A stretch of 64,000 nucleotides of DNA from JBOFSQ01 sp051651625 (lineage in GTDB: Bacteria; Planctomycetota; Planctomycetia; Pirellulales; Thermoguttaceae): the NCBI GenBank assembly GCA_051651625.1, contig JBOFSQ010000070.1:1-64000 (forward strand), read 5' to 3'. The number at the start of each line of letters is the position of its first letter. The stretch's first letter is position 1. The notes under the pieces were generated by a model. It saw nothing but the letters and a program-made list of their open reading frames with translations, ran no database searches and was not told where the DNA came from. Below, in pieces: positions 24,701-31,825 of this stretch. A program made the translations under genes and the position numbers.

Positions 24701-25142
24701 CTGTCCAAACGGCGTGTTTTGCAGCGTGTTCGGGCGTGATTGTTGGCCCGCCGAGATTCCAGCCGCTTTGAATGTTGAGACTGATCGAAAGTCCGAGACG
24801 GTCGGCTTCGCGCAGTGTGTGCTTATAGAGTTCGCGCCATTCGGGCGAGGCGAAAGTCGGGCCTGCGGGGACTTTGTCGTTCCCATCTTGCGAGGCACCG
24901 TCGGCGTCGAAGAGAACGGCACCGCCAATTCCTTGCTGCTTCATCCCTTCGAGGTCTTTGGTGATCGATTCCTCGGTGACATTCCCATTGAGCCACCACC
25001 AGTACGCCCAACTCTTCGCACTATCTGGCGGCGTTGTAAAACCTGCCACAAGTGGATCAGAAATCGGCGCAACATTTTGACCGCTAACAAACGGCGCGAG
25101 AGACAAAAGAACGACCGCACCAGCGAGAACAAGACGAGACAT
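21705..25142 (-). CDS. GH106-family alpha-L-rhamnosidase
   Basis: This is a 1145-residue exported enzyme. A Sec signal peptide (MSRLVLAGAVVLLSLAPFVSG) precedes the GH106 barrel marked by SWAYWWWLNGNVTEESI, DLEGMKQQGIGGAVLFDADG and LNIQSGWNLGGP. A discoidin-like region around residues 190-330 follows (CDGRTESFW). Later motifs are LRYIHTDSWEAGGMNWT, HPESGGPHAGPMDSL and a C-terminal beta-sandwich (LRLGNVAEMAEVRLNGE). GH106 enzymes release terminal L-rhamnose from plant or algal polysaccharides. GGAGG precedes the ATG. It lies downstream of a BNR_4 protein and overlaps the URO-D-family gene by 4 bases. Confidence 0.87.
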   Translation of the reverse strand: MSRLVLAGAVVLLSLAPFVSGQNVAPISDPLVAGFTTPPDSAKSWAYWWWLNGNVTEESITKDLEGMKQQGIGGAVLFDADGASQDGNDKVPAGPTFASPEWRELYKHTLREADRLGLSISLNIQSGWNLGGPTITPEHAAKHAVWTETVVSGPKPKAKITLPTPKKVNGFYQDVALIAFRVSQTKTDTAPVTIAASSSQKDFPPTLACDGRTESFWVSGGNDPKNPVSASSPVWLAMTFEKPVAADTIALTGRPGYSPKNGVLEVLQEDGKTWKKVCDFACPADKEMRLKFDRVTSRGFRLTFTSSFDPQFPASPRNVQVAELSLLDGAKTVSGAQQAKTPLKDYPIKIADREASWSAPDCLPYVLDEPEIPGEPVLALSDIRRIDAKISADNQIIWDVPDGEWQILRFGYTQSGSHVSTSSGKWQGFTIDYLSKDALAIYWQEIVKPLIDDAGPLAGKVLRYIHTDSWEAGGMNWTAGFDDEFRRRRLYDLTPYLPVVAGYIVESRERSNRFLNDFRRTIADCIRDNHYGQMKELAARSDIGIHPESGGPHAGPMDSLQFLGLNDLPMSEFWSWSPRHRVGDINRFFLKQPATAAHTYGRRIIPAEGFTNIGMHWQESFSDNLKPSFDQALCEGMNLLVWHAFTSSPAEMGMPGQEYFAGTHFNPNDFVFQKSEDFLRYINRSQFLLQQGLFVADALEFYGENVPNFTQMKWVNTAQSLPGYDYDVATEEVMLERVSVRDGMIVLPDGLSYRVLVLPPRTSISPAVLRKIASWVVNDGLTVIGPKPHRATGLSADAQIDSEVQSLSEQLWGNETTERGVRNVGKGRVIWGQTAREVLVQDGVPQDFERVSGTNEKPRIDSIHRIVYTNQLNDVQLKPFAEWSPKAVGTAPADLESGVAAHVYFVANLSANPDQAVCAFRVTGQQPELWDPLTGTRRKATAFTQEGETTQIPLDFAPYGSFFVVFREAIPKNQNGVSTTNKPAIKHVSTLDGSWRVNFDETWGGPASVDMPKLIPWNTHTDERIKYYSGPATYHYTFDFPKESQRSRVLLRLGNVAEMAEVRLNGETLGTVWARPFELDVTSAIKPQGNRLEITVVNHWANRVIGDAKLPAAERRTKTNIKRLMPDTPLVESGLTGPVELWVEE

Positions 25143-25165
25143 TTGCAGACCTCCAGAAGTTTTTG

Positions 25166-26482
25166 TTAACGAGAAGATTTCGTAGACATTTTTAGCATTG
25201 CAGGTTCCGGTGCGGGAACTGTTGGCGGTCGATCACGGTTCGCGGGAAGCGTGTCCCAAGTGAACGTGTAAACGACGTTACCACCACGGACTGTGCTGCT
25301 ATGATGACGCATCACCACACTTTCTTCACGAACAGCGTTGCTCACTTTTGGCTTGGCGGTAAGCGGCTCAAGTATCGGGCGAAGTGTTTCGGCATCCAGT
25401 ATCCACGTCCCAGAACCGTACTTGATGTGTTCCCAGCTTTGTTGCAAACGCCCATCGGATCGCACCGTCACGCCTGAAGCATTCACTTCCATACCGATAG
25501 TTCCGCCGCCGCGAAAGTCCCAGCGATACTGCCAGTCGGACGTTTGATAATGTTTCCAACCGTCCTTTTCAAGACGCGAGTTGATTACTTGAAAGTTCCC
25601 CGCATCGTCATACTTTGAGTGCGTCAAGATAACGCGACCTTGGGGATCGAAACCGATTCGCTGGAAGGAGTTCAAGAGACCTCCTTGTGCGGGAACGGCG
25701 TCAACGACTTCGCTATTGTCGAGTGTGATCGGGATTGGTTGCGGTTTGCCGTCGCTGCGTTCCCAGTTTCGCAAGTCGGCACTGCGAGCGTAACAGAGGT
25801 CGTGATTGGTCGCGCAGTCACCGGTATCACGCCACACCCAACAGAGATGGAAATAACCGTCTTGCCCGCGACTTGGCCCGGTAAAGTAGGCGTTCATCAA
25901 TCCTTGACCATCGAAGAGCGGTTTGTCGAGGAGACGTGACCATGTTTTCGATGGGGCGTCGTAGACATTCCAAAATTGATTCCCGTTTCCGCTACCACCA
26001 TCGCGGTAAGTGAAAAGGAGTCGCTGCTCGTTATCGAAGAGAAACCGAGGGTACGTTACTCGTTTTTCCTCGGTGCCAACCATTTTGTGAACCGGTTTGA
26101 CCGAGGCAATATCGCACGGCTTGTCCGCCCGAAAATAGACGAGCGGTACGCCGTGCATGTTGCCGGAGACGTGCAAGAAGTCGTTGCTATCGAATTGGAT
26201 GGTGACGTAGTTGTGAGAATCCCAGCCGATTTTTGAATCGAGCGTCTGGAACTGCCAGCGTGGCGACTCCGTTCCCGCCCCTGCTCGTTCGCTTTTACCG
26301 AGCGTCATCATCTGGTTCTCATCATAAAACGCAACGTAGATCGCGTCTTTGTGATAGAGAAAATCAAACCCAACCGGATGCCCCGACCAAACCAGATGCA
26401 CGCTTTCGTCTGCAACTGCAACGCCGTGCGTGACAAGTGTTACAAACAACAGAACAACGCCACAAAGTAAAGAACGTAACAC
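25166..26482 (-). CDS. Secreted BNR_4-type beta-propeller protein
   Basis: This is a 438-residue protein. I chose the GTG at 26482 because GGAGG lies 8 bases upstream and the product then begins with a clean signal peptide (LRSLLCGVVLLFVTLVTHG...ADE). A longer frame from 26509 lacks this support. The body shows propeller-blade words such as DSHNYVTIQFDSNDFLHVSGNMH, here split as HNYVTIQFDSNDFLHV and SGNMHGVPLVYF, with TYPRFLFDNEQRLLFTYRDG and FHLCWVWRDTGDC. BNR_4 proteins include polysaccharide lyases active on rhamnose-containing uronic polymers. Given the adjacent GH106 rhamnosidase, a lyase or hydrolase role is plausible but unproven. Confidence 0.75.
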   Translation of the reverse strand: MLRSLLCGVVLLFVTLVTHGVAVADESVHLVWSGHPVGFDFLYHKDAIYVAFYDENQMMTLGKSERAGAGTESPRWQFQTLDSKIGWDSHNYVTIQFDSNDFLHVSGNMHGVPLVYFRADKPCDIASVKPVHKMVGTEEKRVTYPRFLFDNEQRLLFTYRDGGSGNGNQFWNVYDAPSKTWSRLLDKPLFDGQGLMNAYFTGPSRGQDGYFHLCWVWRDTGDCATNHDLCYARSADLRNWERSDGKPQPIPITLDNSEVVDAVPAQGGLLNSFQRIGFDPQGRVILTHSKYDDAGNFQVINSRLEKDGWKHYQTSDWQYRWDFRGGGTIGMEVNASGVTVRSDGRLQQSWEHIKYGSGTWILDAETLRPILEPLTAKPKVSNAVREESVVMRHHSSTVRGGNVVYTFTWDTLPANRDRPPTVPAPEPAMLKMSTKSSR

Positions 26483-26511
26483 GGCATAAACCTCCAAAGC
26501 GAAAGACAAAT

Positions 26512-26919
26512 CTACTTCTGCGGAGGCGTTACTTTAATGTCGAACGTGTTTCCGTCAACGGGTACCTTACAGGTCAAACCTGAAGTTTCCGTTGACTCAA
26601 ACTTCTTGTTGATGAAAGAGGTGTACCCGCCAGAGTCTTTTGTCTCACCGGCACCGGTGATGTAAACTTGGTAATCGCCGGGTGGAATACCATCTTTCAT
26701 GTCGAGTGTTCCGACTGTATAAGTTCCATCGGCTTGAATGTCACCGGTGGACTGGAAGCCTCCGTTCACGAAAACAACGTAGCCGCAGTGTAGCGGTTTG
26801 CCGTCTTCAAACGTCACCTTGCCGCCGAGTGGCTTGAACTTGCTACCGCAACCGATAACAACACAAAGCACCAATCCGACTACACAGAAATATCTTGCTC
26901 TCAAGTAACCATTTTTCAT
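26512..26919 (-). CDS. Small lipoprotein of the GH106 operon (I)
   Basis: This is a 135-residue lipoprotein. AAGGAG precedes the ATG at 26919, and the signal peptide ends in the lipobox VVIGC. The mature chain has a transthyretin-like pattern: GGKVTFEDGKPLHCGYVVF, GDIQADGTYTVG, IPPGDYQVYITGAG. The gene ends 29 bases before the BNR_4 gene start. Same class as the lipoproteins at 1786, 27150, 35808 and 47908, which all accompany DUF1559 genes. Function unknown. Confidence 0.8.
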   Translation of the reverse strand: MKNGYLRARYFCVVGLVLCVVIGCGSKFKPLGGKVTFEDGKPLHCGYVVFVNGGFQSTGDIQADGTYTVGTLDMKDGIPPGDYQVYITGAGETKDSGGYTSFINKKFESTETSGLTCKVPVDGNTFDIKVTPPQK

Positions 26920-26961
26920 AAACCATCTCCTTTTGTTCGTTGTGACTGTTCGCAATTTATT

Positions 26962-27115
26962 TCGTCATTCCCGCGAAAGCGGGAATCCATCAGGTAGAAT
27001 GCGTGTGGTGTGTGGTTGGGAAAAATAAGAACACGAAGCGTAAGCGAGTGCCCGCATCAGTGCGAGTGCAACGTCTACGAATGCCAACAGGATGTGTTCC
27101 CTCCGATGTGGGAAT
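26962..27115. repeat. CGTCATTCCCGC inverted repeat with nested CACTCGCTTACGC copy
   Basis: CGTCATTCCCGCGAAAGCGGGAA on the left (a hairpin in itself) is answered by GTGGGAATGACG near 27105-27117. Inside lies a minus-strand copy of the CACTCGCTTACGCTTCGTG repeat at about 27029-27052. The element lies between two lipoprotein genes of the presumed operon. Confidence 0.6.
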
Positions 27116-27149
27116 GACGGTGTCGGAATCAACCGTGAACGATTACCGT

Positions 27150-27551
27150 TCACTCCACAAGCGCAATCTCCAAATCACTCGTCGCTTTCTCGACTTTGAT
27201 AAGGTGCGTGGTGTTTTGTGGTGAGTATTTTTTGAGTAAAGCATCACGGAAGGGCTGCTTAGGGAGCGTCGCCAGCGGGTTGGCGGCGATAGAAACTTTG
27301 TGCTCACCAACCTGCGCACCTTTCCGGTCTTCAGTGTACATCATCGTGAACGAACCATCGTCCTTGACTTCTGCGGTACTCATACGTCCATCGCCAGTCG
27401 GCGCGAGTGTAAGCAAAACGCCATGAACCGGCTGGCCGCCACACGTCAACTTCCCAGAAACGGCGACGACTTGAAACTTGTCGCTATTCGTACAACCGGT
27501 AACGATGCACAAAGTTGTTAGAGCAAAGAGTGCGAGAATTTGTTTTTTCAT
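27150..27551 (-). CDS. Small lipoprotein of the GH106 operon (II)
   Basis: This is a 133-residue lipoprotein starting at 27551 (MKKQILALFALTTLCIVTGC, lipobox IVTGC). The mature chain, VVAVSGKLTCGGQPVHGVLL then AEVKDDGSFTMMY and GEHKVSIAANP, has the carboxypeptidase-regulatory-like layout. It lies 349 bases downstream of the DUF1559 gene at 27901, with a composite palindrome in between. Function unknown. Confidence 0.8.
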   Translation of the reverse strand: MKKQILALFALTTLCIVTGCTNSDKFQVVAVSGKLTCGGQPVHGVLLTLAPTGDGRMSTAEVKDDGSFTMMYTEDRKGAQVGEHKVSIAANPLATLPKQPFRDALLKKYSPQNTTHLIKVEKATSDLEIALVE

Positions 27552-27594
27552 GGTGCAAATGGGGTGTTGATGGTGTTGACGGAAGTATGTTTTA

Positions 27595-27811
27595 GCCCCA
27601 ACGGGGCGATAAGAACTTAGCCGTGAGTGAGCGGTATTCCGCGAACCCACGGTCATCAGCCACAATAGAATCCTTATAGCCCCAACGGGGCGTAAGAAAA
27701 CGGGTCATGTGATTTCTTTCGCCCCGTTGGGGCTCTCACGATTCAGGGGACTCCGTACCGTGGGTTCGCTTCGCTCACCCACGGCTAAGCTCTTGCTGCC
27801 CCGATTGGGGC
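27595..27811. repeat. 217-bp composite palindrome, copy 2
   Basis: This has the same architecture as 14541-14758: GCCCC palindromes at both ends and twice inside, with TTAGCCGTGAGTGAGCGG facing CGCTCACCCACGGCTAA. It lies within the 349-base gap 27552-27900, which has no gene. As RNA it would form a long imperfect stem inside the presumed operon. Confidence 0.75.
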
Positions 27812-27900
27812 AACGCTATCGCGTCTTCTTAAAGCGTGTGATTTAGATTCCCGTTGAGTACACGGGAACGACGAAACGAACCGTGGTGGTGAATGGCCAT

Positions 27901-28956
27901 CTAAAACCGCCCGCTGCTCGGCTCGCCACCTTTGGGCGTAAACGTGAAACGCCAGATGTCGTAGTTGATTGTGTCGGTGACAAACCGAACAGAGCCATCA
28001 AGAAGTGCCGCGTTCACACCACTCGGGTGCTGGCTCTTGGCGTAACGTGTATACCAAGTTGTGTTAGCTGAATTTGGGGGAAGCTGAACTATGCTAGTGG
28101 CACCAGAGACGCCAGTGCCGCAGGCATAGAGAACATACCCACTGTCTTGGTGATTCACCCAGAAAAATGGATTTCCACCGGTAGGAGGACTTCCATTGTC
28201 ACCACGGGGATTGTGGTGGCGTGACTCGACTGCCAAGAAGGTGTTGCTGGTGCCATCCGTGGCGGCTCCCATACCGAGCCAGCTATTGGTATAGAAAAGA
28301 CCATCAGTCTTCTGTCGCGCTGGAAGGACACATTGAAGGACACCAGTAGCATTCGGAAGCTGCCCACCGCCGTTAACGCTGTAATCTTTGAACTGATTCG
28401 CTGGATACTTCCGTTTAGCCGATGGGCAGTTTAGCATAGACGGACACGATTTGGAAGCCAAAACCGCATTGGCGTGTGAGTTTCCTTGAGTCGTCGTGTG
28501 ATCACAAGCCATCGCCGTGTAAGCCAGTCCGTTGAAGTCGATCAGCTCAAAGACCGACGTAGCTTCCATTTGCGGGAGAATCGCGGCTGGCCAACCATAC
28601 ATGCCGCAGTAACACTTTTCTGTGCCAGCAAAGTATGTGGCATCGACATTCGCGGAGTTGACGTGTGAAGCACACCACCCCGTGTTTGTCGCCGCTGCTG
28701 CCGCAATCTTGTCGTTGTAGATTGACCCTGCGGGGAGAGCGTTGTGGATGTCGTGGTAGTTGTGCATGGCGATGGCAATCTGTTTGAGATTGTTTGTACA
28801 CGTCATGCGATTCGCCGCCTCGCGCGCCGCTTGAACGGCAGGCAAGAGCAACGCAACCAATACGCCAATGATGGCAATCACCACCAAAAGCTCAACGAGC
28901 GTGAAACCTTGCATCAACACGCAATACGCCGACTGATCTGATTTTTGCGTTTTCAT
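27901..28956 (-). CDS. DUF1559 pseudopilin-like protein (GH106 operon, second copy)
   Basis: This is a 351-residue protein. The prepilin motif is QGFTLVELLVVIAIIG, cleaved at Gly17/Phe18, and the helix is followed by LLLPAVQAAREAANRM. The DUF1559 body contains paired Cys segments (CASHVNS, EKCYCGMYG) and ends with H-x9-DG (HPSGVNAALLDG) plus SVRFVTDTINYDIW. The ATG has AAAGG upstream. It is 58 bases downstream of another DUF1559 gene and shares its strand with the whole GH106 run. Role presumed surface or pseudopilus; substrate unknown. Confidence 0.9.
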   Translation of the reverse strand: MKTQKSDQSAYCVLMQGFTLVELLVVIAIIGVLVALLLPAVQAAREAANRMTCTNNLKQIAIAMHNYHDIHNALPAGSIYNDKIAAAAATNTGWCASHVNSANVDATYFAGTEKCYCGMYGWPAAILPQMEATSVFELIDFNGLAYTAMACDHTTTQGNSHANAVLASKSCPSMLNCPSAKRKYPANQFKDYSVNGGGQLPNATGVLQCVLPARQKTDGLFYTNSWLGMGAATDGTSNTFLAVESRHHNPRGDNGSPPTGGNPFFWVNHQDSGYVLYACGTGVSGATSIVQLPPNSANTTWYTRYAKSQHPSGVNAALLDGSVRFVTDTINYDIWRFTFTPKGGEPSSGRF

Positions 28957-29014
28957 AGTAGTAGACCTTTCTGTGAACGTAGTAGAGAAGAGAGAGGATA
29001 TTCAGTACACAACA

Positions 29015-30229
29015 CTACGGAAGAGAAACTGCTCGTTTATCCTCGGTGTTGCCCAACATTCCAATAATTCCGTTTGCTCCCGTGGTCGTTGTGATCGAGA
29101 CAGATCGCACCGCCCCGTCGCCAATCAAGAACTGCACGATCCCCGCATGAGCACTTCCCCAGTGTGGATAGCCATTCTCGTCACCGATTTGAGTGCTACC
29201 GGTAGCAAGAGCGGCGGGGTTATCTTGCGGCGAACGAGCAAAACGTGCGTGAAAAGACCGAGCTGCTGGCATAGTGTTCCAATCGCCAGTCGTCAGAATA
29301 GAACAATCGCCAATACGCGTGCGATTTGGATTTCCGCTAGTGGAGTCCGAGCATTGACCAAGGTACTCTTGGCAAACGTGCTTCTCGCCGACAACTATCT
29401 GATTGCTCGATCCATCGCTCCACCAGCCCGTCATTGTGTCGCGTGGTGTCCACGAAGGGATAAAACCCGTTGCACCTGATGCGGGAATGGCTGCCCACTC
29501 GGCACATCTGATAGGCCCACGCTGTACCGCAAGGTCGGCATTTACATTGGGGTCATGGTTGTTGAGCCAACCGGCCCAAGCAGGGGCCGCTCGTCCTTGA
29601 ACAAAAGCGTAGTCGCCTTGGGTGCCATGGATTCCGCCCTGCAACACCGTCGCTGTACCATTACCGAGCGGTTGTGGTGATGACCGCCGTGAAGGACAGT
29701 TATACCCCTTGATTGACGCAAGCCCACGCTGCTCATCTGCGGTGAGGTTAGGCGTATTCCAGAAGACATCGTTCCGCATCCACATACCGAACGAACTGGT
29801 CTTGCTGGAGACCAAGTCATACAGAGCCTGCTGCTCCATGTATGGCAAGATCAACACCCAAAACGAGGCGTTGGGCTTGTGCGTAATAGCCGTAGGCGTG
29901 CCGGGCATACCATTGTAATTTGCCCCGCCAACATATCCCACCGTAGAAGGCGGGACACCTTTTCGGGCGTCGTGGAAGTTGTGGACAGCGAGTCCAATCT
30001 GTTTGAGATTGTTGCTACACTGCATTCTTCTTGCTGCTTCGCGCGCGGCTTGCACGGCTGGTAGGAGCAGTGCGACGAGAACGCCGATGATGGCGATTAC
30101 CACCAGAAGTTCGACGAGAGTGAAGCCGCGATGGCGGCGTCGAGAAGGGGTGGGCAGAGCGGCGTCAGAGAAGACGCCAAAGAAGGGAGGCAGTTTACCG
30201 AGACCGCCCCCCCCCCCCCATCTTAACAT
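29015..30229 (-). CDS. DUF1559 pseudopilin-like protein with 5' poly-G tract (GH106 operon, first copy)
   Basis: This is a 404-residue protein if started at the ATG at 30229, giving MLRWGGGGGLGKLPPFF and then HRGFTLVELLVVIAIIG with cleavage at Gly35/Phe36. The DUF1559 body ends with H-x9-DG (HAGIVQFLIGDG). The first codons are a run of 13 G. No Shine-Dalgarno sequence precedes 30229. The well-placed site (GAAGGAG) instead serves an ATG at 30320 in another frame, which would join this frame if the tract were 12 or 15 G. The present allele may therefore be poorly expressed. It is the first structural gene after the candidate XylR-controlled promoter. Confidence 0.85.
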   Translation of the reverse strand: MLRWGGGGGLGKLPPFFGVFSDAALPTPSRRRHRGFTLVELLVVIAIIGVLVALLLPAVQAAREAARRMQCSNNLKQIGLAVHNFHDARKGVPPSTVGYVGGANYNGMPGTPTAITHKPNASFWVLILPYMEQQALYDLVSSKTSSFGMWMRNDVFWNTPNLTADEQRGLASIKGYNCPSRRSSPQPLGNGTATVLQGGIHGTQGDYAFVQGRAAPAWAGWLNNHDPNVNADLAVQRGPIRCAEWAAIPASGATGFIPSWTPRDTMTGWWSDGSSNQIVVGEKHVCQEYLGQCSDSTSGNPNRTRIGDCSILTTGDWNTMPAARSFHARFARSPQDNPAALATGSTQIGDENGYPHWGSAHAGIVQFLIGDGAVRSVSITTTTGANGIIGMLGNTEDKRAVSLP

Positions 30230-30320
30230 TGTGGCTAAAGCTGTGCGTGCCACAGGCGGCGCACGCTACGTCTAGCATCGTTTCCAACCCAGAAACCAAA
30301 ATCATAAGCACTTTCTCCAT
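30195..30320 (-). other. Leader reading frame entering the poly-G tract
   Basis: ATG at 30320 with GAAGGAG upstream opens a 41-codon frame (MEKVLMILVSGLETMLDVAC, then ACGTHSFSHNVKM followed by Gly codons). It ends soon after the 13-G tract because it is out of frame with the pseudopilin. The same layout (MEKxLM, then VKM-Gly) occurs at 48460. With one G fewer it would form an N-terminal extension of the pseudopilin. Confidence 0.6.
30207..30219 (-). repeat. Homopolymeric G13 tract
   Basis: Thirteen consecutive C on the plus strand (G on the coding strand) lie inside the first codons of the DUF1559 gene, in the context AATGTTAAGAT-G13-CGG. An identical context and length is found at 48543-48555. 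Confidence 0.9.
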
Positions 30321-30411
30321 AGTCTTTCTCCTTCGTGAAAAGTGAACACCGAGAGACAGAAAACAAGTCGCTACTGCACGACGTAATAGCGACCACCAAT
30401 ACGCGGGCGGC

Positions 30412-30440
30412 ATTGTAACTCACCGGAGTTCAAATGTCTA
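30412..30440 (-). promoter_or_regulatory. Promoter of the DUF1559-GH106 operon
   Basis: On the minus strand TAGACA (30440-30435) and TACAAT (30417-30412) are spaced by 17 bases. The leader ATG lies about 90 bases downstream. The -35 box is weak (TAGACA), fitting an activator-dependent promoter. Confidence 0.6.
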
Positions 30441-30445
30441 TAGTC

Positions 30446-30477
30446 TTATCGTGCCAAATTTTTGCTTTATCGTGCCA
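30446..30477 (-). promoter_or_regulatory. Candidate XylR/AraC operator: direct repeats 21 bp apart
   Basis: TTATCGTGCCA occurs at 30446-30456 and again at 30467-30477, exactly two helical turns apart and in the same orientation. That is the usual arrangement for AraC/XylR activators. The proximal copy ends 5 bp upstream of the -35 box of the operon promoter. The regulator gene itself ends at 30609, 130 bp away. Just beyond the distal copy is a run of 7 G (30481-30487). The rest of the gap 30321-30608 is otherwise unremarkable except for an AAACTTTACTACGCC repeat at its end. Confidence 0.6.
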
Positions 30478-30608
30478 CATGGGGGGGCGTATGAGGCGAT
30501 TGTGGATGTTGCATCGCATCCGTAGCACCAAAGGTGCGTTCTATCCCAGCCTAGGGCGATAGCCCTAGGATTTCGACACAACGAGTGCAGCCAAAACTTT
30601 ACTACGCC

Positions 30609-31778
30609 CTATTCACCTTCCTTCTTGCTGAAACGCTTGTGATATTCTTTCGGAGTTGTGCCAAAGTTGCGGCGGAAGATGCGTATGAAGTATTCTGATG
30701 TTAGGTATCCGATGCGATCCGCGATTTCGGCCACGGACATGTTCGTCTCGACAAGCAGAGTTTTAGCAAGTTCCATTCGGACGCGATGTATTTCTTCTTC
30801 TGGGGTTCGTCCAATGACTTTGTTGAAACGTCGGATCAAAGAACGCTTCGACAGACCGACGTACTCGGCGATTTGCTCGACCGATATTCGCAGCGTTATT
30901 GACTCGCCAATATAACGAAGCGCCTTGACAACATCGTCGTCATTGAACGCATAAAAATCTGTCGATGCCCGCGTCGTGACGTATAGCGGTGGTATTTTGA
31001 TTGGCACGGCTGGTTCTTGAAGGCCTTCGATCCTCGCGTGCAGAAGTTTCGCCGCCTGATAGCCGACTTCGTGACCATCGGCGGTGATACTGGAAAGCGG
31101 AGGCGAAGTGCAGTTACAAAGCGTTGCGTTGTTTTCAACGCCGAGCACCGCGATTTCATACGGAACGGAAATGCCAGAAATCTGGCACAGGTTGAGCACA
31201 AAAATCGCTTGCCCGTCGGCGGGGCAGAACAATCCGACAGGCTTTGGCAATTGCGTCAACCAATCAATGACATCCGCTTCTTCGTTTTTTAGTAGAGACA
31301 AGTGCAACGCCGCACTTCCAGAACGGCTAGAAAACGGGCAGACATCACACTTCATTTTATGACGAGATAGAGTTCTCAAGTACGACTCCGCAAACTCGGC
31401 AGACCACCAGTTTTGTCCCAGAGAGAAATAGGCAAAGTGCTTCAGTCCTTTCGACAGCAGATGCAACGCTGCCATTTCGCCCAGTAAACTATTATCACAA
31501 TGAACTTCCGCACGGTTCGTTTCTCCATTTCCCAGTAGCTCTACCGTGGGGACATTAAGTTTGCTAACAGATTCCGACACGGCCAAACTCGCCGACCGAC
31601 TAATCACGCCGTCATACTTGGACTGCCGGTGCCATAGAGGGAGACCTTCGTCGGTCCCCCTGTCTTCCAAGAAGAGCGTCCACTGGCCCGTTTCGAGCGC
31701 AAAGCGAGAAATGCCTTCGATAATTTGAAGACCAAAACTACGCGAAGTTTCGACCAGCAGAAGAATGCGTTTTCTCAT
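30609..31778 (-). CDS. XylR-type AraC-family transcriptional regulator
   Basis: This 389-residue activator has a LacI/periplasmic-binding-like sensor (about 1-275) and two C-terminal AraC helix-turn-helix motifs. The sensor starts MRKRILLLVETSRSFGLQII and includes VPTVELLGNGETNRAEVHCD and PVGLFCPADGQAIFV. The helix-turn-helix part reads SVEQIAEYVGLSKRSLIRRF, then MSVAEIADRIGYLTSEYFIRIFRR and GTTPKEYHKRF. The start at 31778 is fixed by the strong GGAGGTGATC. It probably senses a sugar and controls the DUF1559-lipoprotein-BNR_4-GH106 run just downstream through the repeats at 30446-30477. Confidence 0.9.
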   Translation of the reverse strand: MRKRILLLVETSRSFGLQIIEGISRFALETGQWTLFLEDRGTDEGLPLWHRQSKYDGVISRSASLAVSESVSKLNVPTVELLGNGETNRAEVHCDNSLLGEMAALHLLSKGLKHFAYFSLGQNWWSAEFAESYLRTLSRHKMKCDVCPFSSRSGSAALHLSLLKNEEADVIDWLTQLPKPVGLFCPADGQAIFVLNLCQISGISVPYEIAVLGVENNATLCNCTSPPLSSITADGHEVGYQAAKLLHARIEGLQEPAVPIKIPPLYVTTRASTDFYAFNDDDVVKALRYIGESITLRISVEQIAEYVGLSKRSLIRRFNKVIGRTPEEEIHRVRMELAKTLLVETNMSVAEIADRIGYLTSEYFIRIFRRNFGTTPKEYHKRFSKKEGE

Positions 31779-31825
31779 TCGATCACCTCCATTGACGCGG
31801 CAGCCGCGTAACGAGTCGTGGACGG

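Noticed and set aside
26482..26509. Longer start at 26509 for the BNR_4 protein
   Set aside because: No ribosome site before it, and it would place charged residues before the signal peptide. The GTG at 26482 has GGAGG at the right distance.
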